The notes under the pieces: model-generated
Databases searched by the model: none
What the model was told of the DNA's origin: nothing
The model's input: the letters and a program-made list of their open reading frames with translations, nothing else
Part shown: positions 12,936-23,749 of the stretch, piece by piece
Layout: each line of letters opens with the position of its first letter
Numbering within the stretch: the stretch's first letter is position 1
From: Spirodela intermedia
Taxonomy: Eukaryota; Streptophyta; Magnoliopsida; Alismatales; Araceae
Assembly: GCA_902729315.2 (NCBI GenBank)
Contig: LR746268.1
Span: 4,271,501-4,335,500 of the forward strand
DNA: 64,000 bases
Direction: 5' to 3'
Made by a program: the position numbers and the translations under genes

Positions 12936-15686
12936 ATGGCCGTCTCTGCCACCGCCCTCTCTTCCAGTCTGGCCTGCTTCTGCCCCTCCTCTGAGGCCTC
13001 CTCTTCTCTGTGTACTCTCCGGCGGAAGCCACTCTCCGTCCTGTCGATGGCCCTGCCGGCGACAAAGGGGCCTGCGGCGGCGAGTTCTCTTTGTGTGGCT
13101 GGTTTCAGTGCGAATTCGGCGATGGAAGCGGGAAGGGGACGGAGGAGGGCGTTGGCTTGCTCAACGCCGTCGGCGTTTCCGTATGTGGGGAGGGTGGGGT
13201 GGCACCGTAGGGAGGGGAATGCGTCGATCCTCTCCTCCGGCGGCGGGGACGAGGCCAACGCCGGCAAGGTTGACGAAGCCTCGTCGTCGTCGTCGTCGTC
13301 GTCCGAGAACCTCTCAGCTATGCTCCCCTTCGCTGTTGCCGCCACCGCCGTCGCCGCCCTCTCGAGACCGTCCACTTTCTCCTGGTGCGTTGGAAATCTC
13401 CTCTCCCCTGCTCTTTCTAAGAACTCAAAGCTCCGGTCCGTATTGCTTCCGAGCGTTTGGGTTTTCTGCTGGTTATCTTAGACTGGATTTTTCCCGACGG
13501 AAGATCATTCGCATGTTGCCCTTCTTTGGGATTTGATGATCTTGTTCCGTGCTTTACTCGGAAAGAAACGGATGCCTGCTTTCTTCAAGTCCTGAAGCAG
13601 ATTTCATCCCCCTCCAAGATTTCTCTGAGTTCCACCGTTTGACTTTTCGGAGCTCCATCCATTTTTGAACTGGGAACAGGAGACACCAGGGCAACTCTCT
13701 CCCCGTAGCGACCAGCCTCCATGATAGAACGCCCTGATTTAGATTGACTGAATGCTCCTGGCCTACTTCCAGGATGCCCAAAGAGTACTATGCCCCAGCC
13801 CTCGGTGGAATCATGCTGTCCATTGGCATCAAACTATCCCTAGATGATTTCGCTCTTGCCTTCAAGAGGTACGTTAAAATTTTCATCTCCATTTCCATTT
13901 TTAGTTCTGGTTCCTGCAACTCGGCTTGCCCATATGTAATAAATTACTCGGCTGTCGTCTCTTCCTCTCTCCCATCAAATCGGAAATTTGCCAATTGTTT
14001 TGGTGTCCAATCTGCTGCAGGCCATTGCCGCTGTCTGTTGGGTTCCTGGCGCAGTATGTGCTCAAGCCACTCTTGGGCCTGCTAATCGCCAAGGCATTTG
14101 GGGCTTCTTCAATGTTCTATGCTGGGTTCATTCTCACCTGTTGCGTGTCAGGGGCACAGCTGTCGAGCTACGCCAGTTATCTGAGCAAAGGGGACGTAGC
14201 TCTGAGCATCCTCTTGACCAGCACTACAACAATCTCCTCTGTCATCGTCACCCCCCTTCTGACTGGTCTTCTGATCGGTGATGTGGTTCCTGTTGATGCT
14301 GGTGCCATGTCCAAGTCAATATTACAGGTGAACATTAGTTGGCTGATGCCTCTCTGGGTTTTATTGCTAGATTTTTCTTTCATTTAGTTATAAAAAAAGG
14401 AACTTACCCATAATTGGGAAACGATGTCTTAGGAAATTTTGTTCCCTTTGCGTTCAGTGTAGAAAACCAGTCTTAAGGAAATATTCGTCTACTTTGAATA
14501 TCTGATGTAATCCTAGTTTTTTCCTTGATTCATGATTTTTTGTTTAATTTAGAGTCTGTCAAAGCATGAAAAGAAATCAAATAAAATTTGCACTGAGAAT
14601 TAAAATGACAAGAACAAGATTTGCTGATGGAGATGAGCGCGTCTCGTTAAACCGGTTTTATTGAGCATGGAACAGGAACACCTCTTTTACAGTTTGAATC
14701 TCTTCCAGATCAATACCCGCTATAATCTACAGTTATTTACTTGTCGGGTGGATTATGAATCTGATGTTAGATATATACTATATTTTTCCCCGAATTTTAT
14801 TGACTTCACCTAACGATTATTGATCGTGTAGGTGGTGCTCCTCCCCGTAACAGTGGGCCTGGTTCTCAACACCTATGCGAAGCCTGTTGTGAACATCCTC
14901 AAGCCCATAATGCCATTCGTTGCAATGGTGTGCACATCCTTGTGCATTGGGAGTCCTCTCGCCATCAACCGCAATCAGATCCTGTCTGCAGAGGGCCTCC
15001 AGCTGCTCTTCCCCATCCTCACCTTCCATCTTGCTGCGTTCACACTCGGTTATTGGCTCTCGAAATTGCCAATCTTCAGGTGAGACTCTCTCTCTCTCTC
15101 TCTCTCTCTCTGAGAATTCGGATCTTGATAAAGGAGGCATTTTGGATCATCTGTTCTCCACTAGCCGAGGACAGGAGGAGAAGATCTTTGAATTGACCGG
15201 ACTCAATTCATCGGATTCTTTAAAGTTCCCCAGTGAATGAACACTGGGGAACACCCTCCGAAGATCGTGACAGATTCAGACCCAGTGAATGAACCTCCTT
15301 TGAAGCCTCCTCGTCTGCTCTCTGCAGGCATTTCATCCCAATTATCCGCTCCTCCTCCTCCTCCCTCCTCCTCATCATCTTCTTCTTCTGATTCTAAATC
15401 TTCTAATTCTTGTTCAATCTTCTTTTAATTCTTCAGGCAGGAGGAGGGGGTGTGCAGGACGATATCTCTGTGCACGGGGATGCAGAGCTCGACGCTGGCG
15501 GGGCTGCTGGCGACGCAGTTCCTGGGGGCCAGCCACGCGGTCCCCGCCGCCTGCTCGGTGGTGGCGATGGCCGTCATGGGCCTCTTCCTCGCCGCCTTCT
15601 GGGGGACTGGTTCTCGTCTCAGAGACCTCCCATTCCCCCTCTTCTTCTCCCCTCGTGAAACCTCCTGCTCCGGCATGCCGTCTTGA
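12936..15686 (+). CDS. Probable chloroplast sodium/metabolite cotransporter, BASS5/BASS6 type
   Basis: Five exons: 12936-13384, 13773-13868, 14021-14327, 14832-15079 and 15437-15686 (stop TGA). They join in frame to 449 residues, the usual size for a plastid BASS protein. The first exon encodes a Ser/Ala/Arg-rich N-terminus typical of a transit peptide, then a poly-Ser tract from TCG repeats. The membrane core follows: MPKEYYAPALGGIMLSIGIK, FILTCCVSGAQLSSYASYL, SKGDVALSILLTSTTT, FVAMVCTSLCIGSPLAINR and SLCTGMQSSTLAGLLATQFL. These match the bile-acid:sodium symporter (SBF) fold of about ten helices. Known members sit in the chloroplast envelope and move pyruvate or 2-keto acids with sodium; this protein's substrate is not shown. 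BASS6 or BASS5 fits better than BASS1/BASS2, but the subgroup is tentative. The start at 12936 is preferred; an in-frame ATG at 12828 would add 36 residues. Exon 1 is much more GC-rich than its introns. Confidence 0.92.
15084..15112. repeat. (TC)n microsatellite at the start of the last BASS intron
   Basis: A CT/TC run directly follows the donor at 15080. It may serve as a pyrimidine-rich tract, but its position beside the donor makes a splicing role unclear. Confidence 0.85.
15225..15252. repeat. Perfect 11-bp inverted repeat in the last BASS intron
   Basis: GTTCCCCAGTG (15225-15235) and CACTGGGGAAC (15242-15252) are exact reverse complements around the 6-base loop AATGAA. In RNA this would form a strong hairpin within the 15080-15436 intron. 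Confidence 0.9.
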
Positions 15687-16618
15687 GTCATCAGCGCCGC
15701 CGCCACTACTACCCTCCCCGAAGGTGGGAATCTCAGTGCCGCCACAGCTGTAGATAAAGGCAGCACAGGGGCGACGAGGAGGACGGTTGGAGGATTCTGT
15801 ACATGTGGGCCGCGCTGCCATTTGATATACCTAGGCATGCATACATTCATACTGATCGTGGGAGGAAAAAAGTCCATGTGAGGAGGGGAGGGGATTTCCC
15901 AGGGCTTGACAGGTTGGGATTTCCATGAATCCTGGGGGCCGTTGAGCCCCCGTGGCTGTCTGTCCCACGATCCATCTTTCCACGTGGATTGTAATATTTT
16001 ACATATCGTCATCATTAAGCACGTGACGAGGGAAAGTCGAGAGAGATATGTTATTAAGGGAATTTTGCATTAAAGGCCCCATCAATTGTAACATTTTTTA
16101 TAGATTAAAGATCTTTTGACAAGTTTTCTGGACAAGGCTCTCTCCGTCGGGGCTACGGGTCAACCGATCAGGGCTCGATCGGATGTGGACCTTGACTGCC
16201 GTCAGCAGGCGACCTGCCCGGCGCGAAGCTTCTACGGTGGGGTCGGGAAGACGACGAGTTGCAGAGAGGATCATGAAGGCTTCGAATGTCCACGAGACAG
16301 ATGATGAGAAGCCTGTCTATATGAATTCATTGATTGGCATGGGGCGCAGATGAGGAGAGAGGGAAGGGGTGCTGGTGGCGGTGGCGGGGAGTTGGGAGGG
16401 AGGCCTCCGGGTATCACCGGCTGTTCCAGGGGCCTGTCTATATGAATTCATATTTGGAGTTTTCTCCTCTTTTTCTTCCTTTAGATCAGAGCAGAGGGGC
16501 GTTGTCGCCGAGGGGGAGAAGAATAAAAGGCGACCTGGTGGCGGGGGGCTGAAGGAGACAACAATTTGCCCCTTTCAAGCCGGGTGAGTGAGCTGAGGGG
16601 GGAGGGTAGGGCGGGGGC
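15687..16618. other. Intergenic region between BASS and the membrane-protein gene
   Basis: No gene recognised. The first 300 bases are presumably BASS 3' UTR and flank. A direct repeat of about 20 bp (GCCTGTCTATATGAATTCAT) occurs at about 16311-16330 and 16432-16451. From about 16330 the DNA is purine- and GC-rich, and is taken as promoter and 5' leader of the next gene. Confidence 0.5.
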
Positions 16619-19600
16619 ATGGCGCTGTCGCAGGAGGGTTCTTCTTGCCCACTCAATGGCTTCCTCTACAACGGCACCCTGTGCGCCTGCGATCCTGGGT
16701 ACTACCTCTCTCCCGGCCGCTCTTGCAGTCTGCTCAATGTGGCCCCGGACGGCGGGGACTGGATCGTACACGAAGGGGTGGAGAGCTCTCCTACCTTCCT
16801 CATGACCATCTTCTCCTTCGACACCATCAAGCGTTTCACCCGTTCCCAGGCCATCTTCCTGGAGGCTACTCTCGTGCTTCTTGTGGTATGGCTGAGCTGC
16901 TGCATTCTCCTCCGTTTGTCCGGGCGGCTCAAGGATGGAAGTGACATCTGGTTCCGCATCCGGTGGTGGATTAGCCGCTTCGACTTCTGCTATTCCACGA
17001 GTCACTGGTCGGTTAGTGTCCCTCCTCCCCTGCCATTCCTCTTTGCATTGGACGTATATGCCCCCTTTTCTGCTTTTGCATAGGAATTATGTCAGTTCAA
17101 CTGGTTTTATAACTGGGTTTTGAACGAAGAACTCACATGGAATCATTAACAGTTTTAAAGGACTGCACCGTTTGAGAACTCCTGTTTTTGAGCTTCTTTT
17201 CAGTTAAAAGTATGCGGCCATTCGATCATTTGTTTGAATAAATTTCTCAGCTTATTAGGGCAACTGTTCCTAGATTTGATTGATTTTGGATCAGAAGTGG
17301 CCATTGTCTACTTCCTTCACTGGTGTAATTGGGGACCATCAAGGATCAAAGTTATGGCGATGTGAAAGTTAACGCACATCAACTGGAATCTTTAAGCCAT
17401 TTCCTTTCAGGACGACGAAAAGCTCTTATACTTACAACTGGACGCTATTTGATCGCACTTGGTATTACTGTCGGTATACCTGCTTCATGGCTTAGCAAGA
17501 GGGTCCGGTTATGCCATTGATTGAGACCCAAAGGGTGAACATGAAAGGCGAAACATCAGCTTGTCTGAGGAACCATAGCGTAGAGAGGAAAGAAGACTGA
17601 AATTTCAGCTTGGAATGATTTGCATTAAAATTTGTGTACACAACCTTGTAATGATTGGTTGCTGAGGACCTTTGTATAATATCCATATGCCTATGCATTG
17701 CAGGATGACAACAAGGTGGTGGTGAGGAGGAAAACAGAGCTGGGTGGAACTTTGTCGGTAGCCAGTTTCATATTGTTCATTGGACTGCTGTCTGCGTAAG
17801 TGATGAATTACCTTGTATTTTCAGCTTAGTTCTTTTATTTCATTGGTTGTTTTTAGGGCCGCCATTGCTATTTAGCCTCAGAGCGTATTTCTTCTCTCTA
17901 TACATTCATGTGACTCGCCTGTTTGGCGTTTGTCCAGGTTGCTGTACCAAGTTATTTCCAAGAGAAATATTGAAATTCATAAAATCCGGCCAGCTAACGC
18001 TCCAGATCTGATCCCTTTTGTCAACGACATGGAATTTAATATAACCACAATCTCTAGCATGAGTTGTTCACATTTACGTGGACTTGATACATTAGTGTCT
18101 GGTACTCCAGGTCTTGACTACAGAACTGTTCGTCTATCAACTTATGCTAATTATTCCTGCCAAAACACGAGTAAAGGACCCACTATTTCACTGAAATGCA
18201 GCAGTTGTCAGGTCCCTCGGGAAAGCTACTCCATCTCATGGCAATTTGTGGACCTTCCAAATGATCCTGCTATGGCAGTGGGTTTTGAGTTCAACCTCAC
18301 TGCAAAGAGTCACACTGATGGCAAACGTTTGAGCTATGTCAGTGGGATAGTTAACTCTGGGGGCTACGCCAGTTCTAAGCCAAAGACTTTCCGGGGGAGG
18401 GATACAAATACATTCAAAATCCACTTGTTCCCTCAAGTCTATTTCAATTTGCATAATTTACGAATAATTCAGCCTCTACTTCATGAGTTTGTTCCTGGTT
18501 CGTCATTCTCAGAGGCAAGTGAGCTCCAGACCTCTCTTCAGGGTTCTAGTGAGGGATTAATCAATACTACACTGTATATCAGATTTCTCTCGGACTATAT
18601 TGTGGAGATTGACAATCGGAGCATCTTGGGGCTAGGTATATCTGTTTTTCTTGCGAGTTTGAATGGCAGTTTATTTGTGATTTTTTACGCTCTCTTTTTC
18701 ATGTTTTTTTACTGAATATATTCTATTTGTGAATATATTCTCATGTAACATTAACGGTTTATGTAATACTTCACGGCCCATTTTGAATTCTACTATTGTC
18801 TTTGTAATTTTCAAAGATTTGCGATGCCCCTCCGGACCAATTTGGTCCTCAATCTAGTGCAACAGGGTAGCTGTAATGGGATTGCATTTGATCTCGGAAT
18901 GAGCACATAATTGCATTAAGTTTTATGAAGAAGCTCTCACACGACCAAGAATAAAGAGTAAACTCAGTCTAATTCATGTTAAGTTACTTAAAGTCTTGCA
19001 TTCCATTCTACTTTTCACCTCCCATCTGCTTTTCCAATTTTTCGGATCTGCATTACTGACTTGATCATTTTATTTACTCAATATTTCTGCTCCATAGGGT
19101 GGTTTATTCTATTCAGTGATTCCAATCTGAGACAGATGATTTGGAGCAGGGCTCTGGATCTGTTTCAAAGAAACCTGATTCCCCTGAAAATTGAACGAAG
19201 GGAAAGAAAGCAGAAGCCAATTACATGTGACGAATATTTAAAAAAAGTTACAAGGACGTGAGAATTCGATATAATGATGTATGCATTGACATGTTTACGC
19301 CATATTTAAATAGTTAGACATTATTTGAAATTGATGAAGAGGATGACTACTAATATCTTAAAATCTATTCGGACTGCTTTTCGAACCCCCTGATGTGTGG
19401 CCAAAGTTGTTTATTCATTGCAGGTCGACAATTTGAAAAATATTTATTGACAGATTTGACATACATCTTTCGCCAACACATTTTTACACATTTCATTTAA
19501 TTTTTCAAGCACATTTTCCAAATCATGTCACATGACTAATCCGAAATGGATTGAGCCATTGTTTCACGAGGGAATGAAAAAAGATGATGTCGACTCCATT

Positions 19601-21770
19601 AAATAAAGGCTTTCGTTTGATGTGATATGATACATCAGATTTGGCAAGCAATTTCGGTATAGATGGGTGTAGAGTTTTTCTACTCACCTCTAGAGAATCA
19701 TGAAGGCTTGAAGTATGACTGGAGGAAAACTGTCAACAATTTTATGTCGTCGACAACTACACATATTATGGAAAAATGAGACTGTCCTTTAGTCATGAGG
19801 TTGAAAACTAAATTTCTGAGATCTGTATTCATCAAGTATTGCTAGGACCTTGTAGCACTATGAATTCGGAATCTTGCTACTAGAGTTCGTTTAGATATTT
19901 TAATATTTTACCTCCATTTTCCACCCTTATTTAATGTCCATTACAGGTCCCTCTTCCCTCGTTCCAGGCCACATAACGATTTAGTTTGGCTAACCTTGGA
20001 AAAACTTTGATCTTGTTTACTTTTGGGATGAATAATTTAGATATTCGGATACCTTATGCCATATTTGATGAATAAATGATCTCATATTGTAGCTTCTTGT
20101 TTGTTTCTTCGCGCAATAGCGTAAATGCCCATGGATAGTTCATAATGAAGATCATATTATTTGCTTTCTGCTGTAAGTTTCGTGAAAGATTAACCAGTTG
20201 CTTATATATGTGCATTCTGCAGTGGGTTTTCTTGCAGATGTCGGTGGGCTTTATGCTATCAGCGTTGTCATTTTCATGTACATCCTTTTCCAGGTAAGCC
20301 TTTTTGTCTTGCTTGAATTATTCTAATGTGAAAGTTCTTCTCGTGATATCCAGTCCTGAATGCCACTTTCTGTCTGATTCCATTGAGGTTGTCTGTATGA
20401 CATATGCAATTGCTAAAGAATTAACCTTCTGGATGCAAAAAGGGCGCCTGAAAGATCATGTATTGGGAGATACACGAGTTTTTCCTTTTCTTTTTTGGTC
20501 GTTTGAGATGGGAAATTTGGATAATGCTGTCGATGACCATATCCTGCAATGTTTGAGCTTCATCCCACAATTATGTTTTTTATGGCTTTTTATAGCTGAT
20601 GGGTGTGTTCTATGACTTTACCTTATCCTCCGTATGATTGGAGATCAGTGGGACGAAGCTTCTTGTTGATGACGCCCCTTTGTTAAGCCTACTGAGAAGA
20701 TAAATAGAAAAAGAGCATATAACATTACTATGCATTTCTTTCCGTATTTGGTAAAAGTCGCGCCGATTTACTGGCATCTATTCATGTTAGTTATAATATT
20801 ACCCAAGTTGTGTTATTTTCTTCTCCCCCCTCCGCCATCAACTTAATAACATCATATTGCATTTTTAACTTTTTATGCATTCAAATGTCGGCTAATTAGA
20901 TAAGTGAGCGCATATCCAAAAGGTGGATTTTTATTTTTTTTTCTGCTTTTAACTATTATCCTTGGACATGGTGTAACTTCTTACCTGTAGGTTGTGTTCC
21001 ATTATTTGACTATATACTACGTTTTGACTTTCAATTTTCTTCTTTTCAGATGTGCTTAAAAGCAGCGCATCAAAATTAAAAAATCATTTAGAGTTAAGAT
21101 GGGTTTTGTTAAGTTACGTCTGAAATGAAGTCTCCTCCTCTTACATATAAATTTCGTTCCAACGTTCCATCCTTCCACGCCTTATCAAGCTTTGTCAAAC
21201 TTTATACAGCTTCATTAGAAAAGTGGATGTGACAGGATTAACAAAGATATTTGTGATTCATCTAAAGAATAGTAATGCCCCTCCTATACAAGAAGGCAAT
21301 TTCAAATATAGGGAATGGAATCTAGCTGGGTCTCTTCTGATTTGCGTTAACTGTTTCTGCCTTTACTGTTTATAACCGGTCTATATTCCCGTGATATCTA
21401 CATTAAGTTTTTTTGTTTTTTTTTTTCCCCAGTGTGAGCATAGAATCAAGAGTCTCCGCAATGAAGATGCCGTCTTCCGCACCATTAGAAGTCAACGAAA
21501 AGCTCAACTTAATTGGGACAAGGTGTGCCATCATCTTTTTGTTATGATCCTCTGTAGGGTGCTTGTCCAGATTGGCTTTCGTATCCTGATGCATCTGAAT
21601 CATCCAATAATAAGGTGAGGAAATATGTGATGTACACTTGGGGTCCAAGCAATCTTGATGGACTCAACGTGGGCGATAACAGATCGAGAAGACGTAGAAT
21701 GACAAATTCGCTCCGTGGGAGAGGATTTTTTCATAAACCAAAGCGGCCTGCTCGAATGGATTCTACTTGA
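16619..21770 (+). CDS. Conserved plant transmembrane protein of unknown function (EGF-like N-terminus, three membrane segments)
   Basis: Six exons: 16619-17011, 17704-17795, 17938-18635, 20223-20293, 21433-21522 and 21558-21770 (stop TGA). They join in frame to 518 residues. The N-terminus (residues 10-36) has an EGF-like cysteine pattern around LCACDPGYYLSPGRSC. Hydrophobic segments lie at about 79-100 (FLEATLVLLVVWLSCCILL), 149-168 (VASFILFIGLLSALLYQVI) and 393-418 (VGGLYAISVVIFMYILFQ). Between the second and third is a domain of roughly 220 residues with several Asn-X-Ser/Thr sequons (NIT, NYS, NTS, NLT, NTT, NRS) and paired cysteines, so it probably faces the lumen or cell exterior. The C-terminus is basic (RSRRRR, HKPKRPAR) and probably cytosolic. 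I recognise it only as the type annotated 'transmembrane protein' in plants; no function is claimed. The final acceptor could instead be at 21615, which would shorten the protein by 19 residues and give WDKVRKYVMYTWG. Confidence 0.82.
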
Positions 21771-22770
21771 ATGAAATGGGCATCGCCCCAAGGGAGCATG
21801 TACGCTACACGTCTAGACTCTTCCTTTTAAAATCTTGGATTTTTCTCACCTTTGAATGTTGCCAAGTCTTACTCTGAATAATTGCTATGATTGGAGCACG
21901 TGATGCAGAATGTCATTCCGGAAAACATCCCATCCTAACAGCGTTTCAAGGACGGCGACTGGTGCTACCAGAGATTTGCAGATTCCATGTGTGAGTTCAG
22001 GTTTCCAAGTGTTGCTTTTAGGTCATGAGACTGCTTGGAATTCCTCTTGGAGAGACTTGATATTTCTACTGTCACGGGCTTTAGATATATTTTTTATTAT
22101 ATTTTTTCTTACTGTTATCATCAGTTTTCTATTCTAATGGGTTTAGATGTTGAAGCATCTTGTATGATAATGAATGGGAGATGTTTTTTAAAGTAATATC
22201 ATCATCGAATGATGTCAGGTCACTCATCTTTGTATGTTGCTCCTGCCCAGTTGTATGGTATGACGATTGAAAAAACCATGTCCGCACCACTGATGGGGGC
22301 CCGTGTGCTGTACGTTTGGATTTCATCTCTGATTTCCAACGAATCTACGAATATTCTCACATCACAGCACAAATTGATGAAGCCTGAGATAGTTTTGAAC
22401 ATGGGATGCTAGCTTGAGCAACCTATTCCTATTTTATATAAAAGCGGTTTCCTAATTCGTCATTTTTCTTCATCTCATCTTACTTTATATTTATGGGTCA
22501 GGTCGACCGATGCATCAATCTTGTGGAACCTTCAAAGGGAGATTCAAGTCATATTGCAGAGGCTTGCAGAGTCATATTGCAGAAGCTTCCTCCGTCCGTC
22601 CGTCTTTCAGGGGCAGTTGACGTCCAAGAGTGTCGAGATTAACCTTTTTCTTTCACACCTCTCTGTATCTTCTTCAATCCGTTCTAAAAGATTTTCTTCT
22701 CGGCTGACCTGGGAAAAGATTGAGTCCTCCAATCACATGATTGCTCAATTATTTGTGAATCCTAGTCAGC

Positions 22771-22802
22771 ATGTATGTATGTATGTATGCATGCATGCAT
22801 GT
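22771..22802. repeat. (ATGT)n/(ATGC)n microsatellite
   Basis: Tetranucleotide tract changing from ATGT to ATGC units in the 3' flank of the membrane-protein gene. Confidence 0.85.
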
Positions 22803-23121
22803 ATTCTGTAAATAAATTTCTAATGTGTTGTGATACTTTGATCTCGGGCCAATGGTGGTGTAATTATTGTCCTTGCTGATTGATGCGGTTTTTGATTTCT
22901 ATGCGCACTCTTGTTGATCCGATTTATGGGCTCTAAAAATCTAGGAGAAATATTTTATAAGATAGTAATAATGGACGGCTACGGTTTTGGGGAAAGAAGA
23001 AATAATATTATGAGGTAAAATTTATGATGGGTGGGTTTCTCATGTTGGCTGACATGTGGCGAAGGTGGGTGGAGCAAAATCTCTTATGATAAAACACACG
23101 TATAGATCAATTTATTTAATA

Positions 23122-23122
<1 letters not shown>

Positions 23123-23152
<30 letters not shown>
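23123..23152. repeat. (ATT)n microsatellite, first of two
   Basis: About ten TTA units. A second, similar array lies at about 23355-23381. Confidence 0.85.
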
Positions 23153-23153
<1 letters not shown>

Positions 23154-23354
23154 TTCAAAACTGGTGAGGCCAATAACCAGCTAATATTATTTGTACATGT
23201 ATCTTTTCCTACGGAATTCCACCTTGCCCTCCTCCCATCTCCCGTAGCCTGGATGGATCCATGCCATAAGCCTAGATGCATGAAACTACTCTCTTTATTT
23301 AAGGAAAGTTACCCACCCCTTGGAGAAAAAACCTTACGAAGAATTAATATACAT

Positions 23355-23381
23355 GTTATTATTATTATTATTATTATTATT
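23355..23381. repeat. (ATT)n microsatellite, second of two
   Basis: About nine TTA units in the same orientation as the array at 23123-23152. The 200-bp spacer between them shows no repeat of its own. Confidence 0.85.
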
Positions 23382-23749
23382 TCCCTGAAAATAAATCTCT
23401 GCTGGGAAAGCATAAACTTCCTTAACTGGACATCAACGAGTGGTTCGAAGAGCGCGAAACATCGAGTTCCCTGATGCATGGCCATGAATGAAAGAGTAGA
23501 GATGTGTTCAGTATATCAATATTTCTTTCAACCTATTATGCAGCAGAGTACGAGAAGAGGTGCTTGCTCTTTGTTTAACACAATACTGGAAGGTGCTTGC
23601 TGTAAATCTTAGTCTTGTTAATTAATCAGCCTCAGTGGCCGGCGGGGTGGGTTTGCCACGTACAGATTTACGAACATGCCCCAAACTCAGTACGTGCGAG
23701 ATGGTATGGGTATGACGACTTACACGTGCGAGCTGGTCGGTGCCGCCCT

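Larger units (their letters stand above)
21771..23749. other. Convergent intergenic region between the membrane-protein gene and Pelota
   Basis: Presumed 3' UTRs of two convergent genes and spacer. I see no further coding exon. It contains a 24-bp-period tandem duplication (about 22546-22590), an ATGT/ATGC tract (about 22771-22802), and two (TTA)n arrays about 200 bp apart. Confidence 0.55.
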
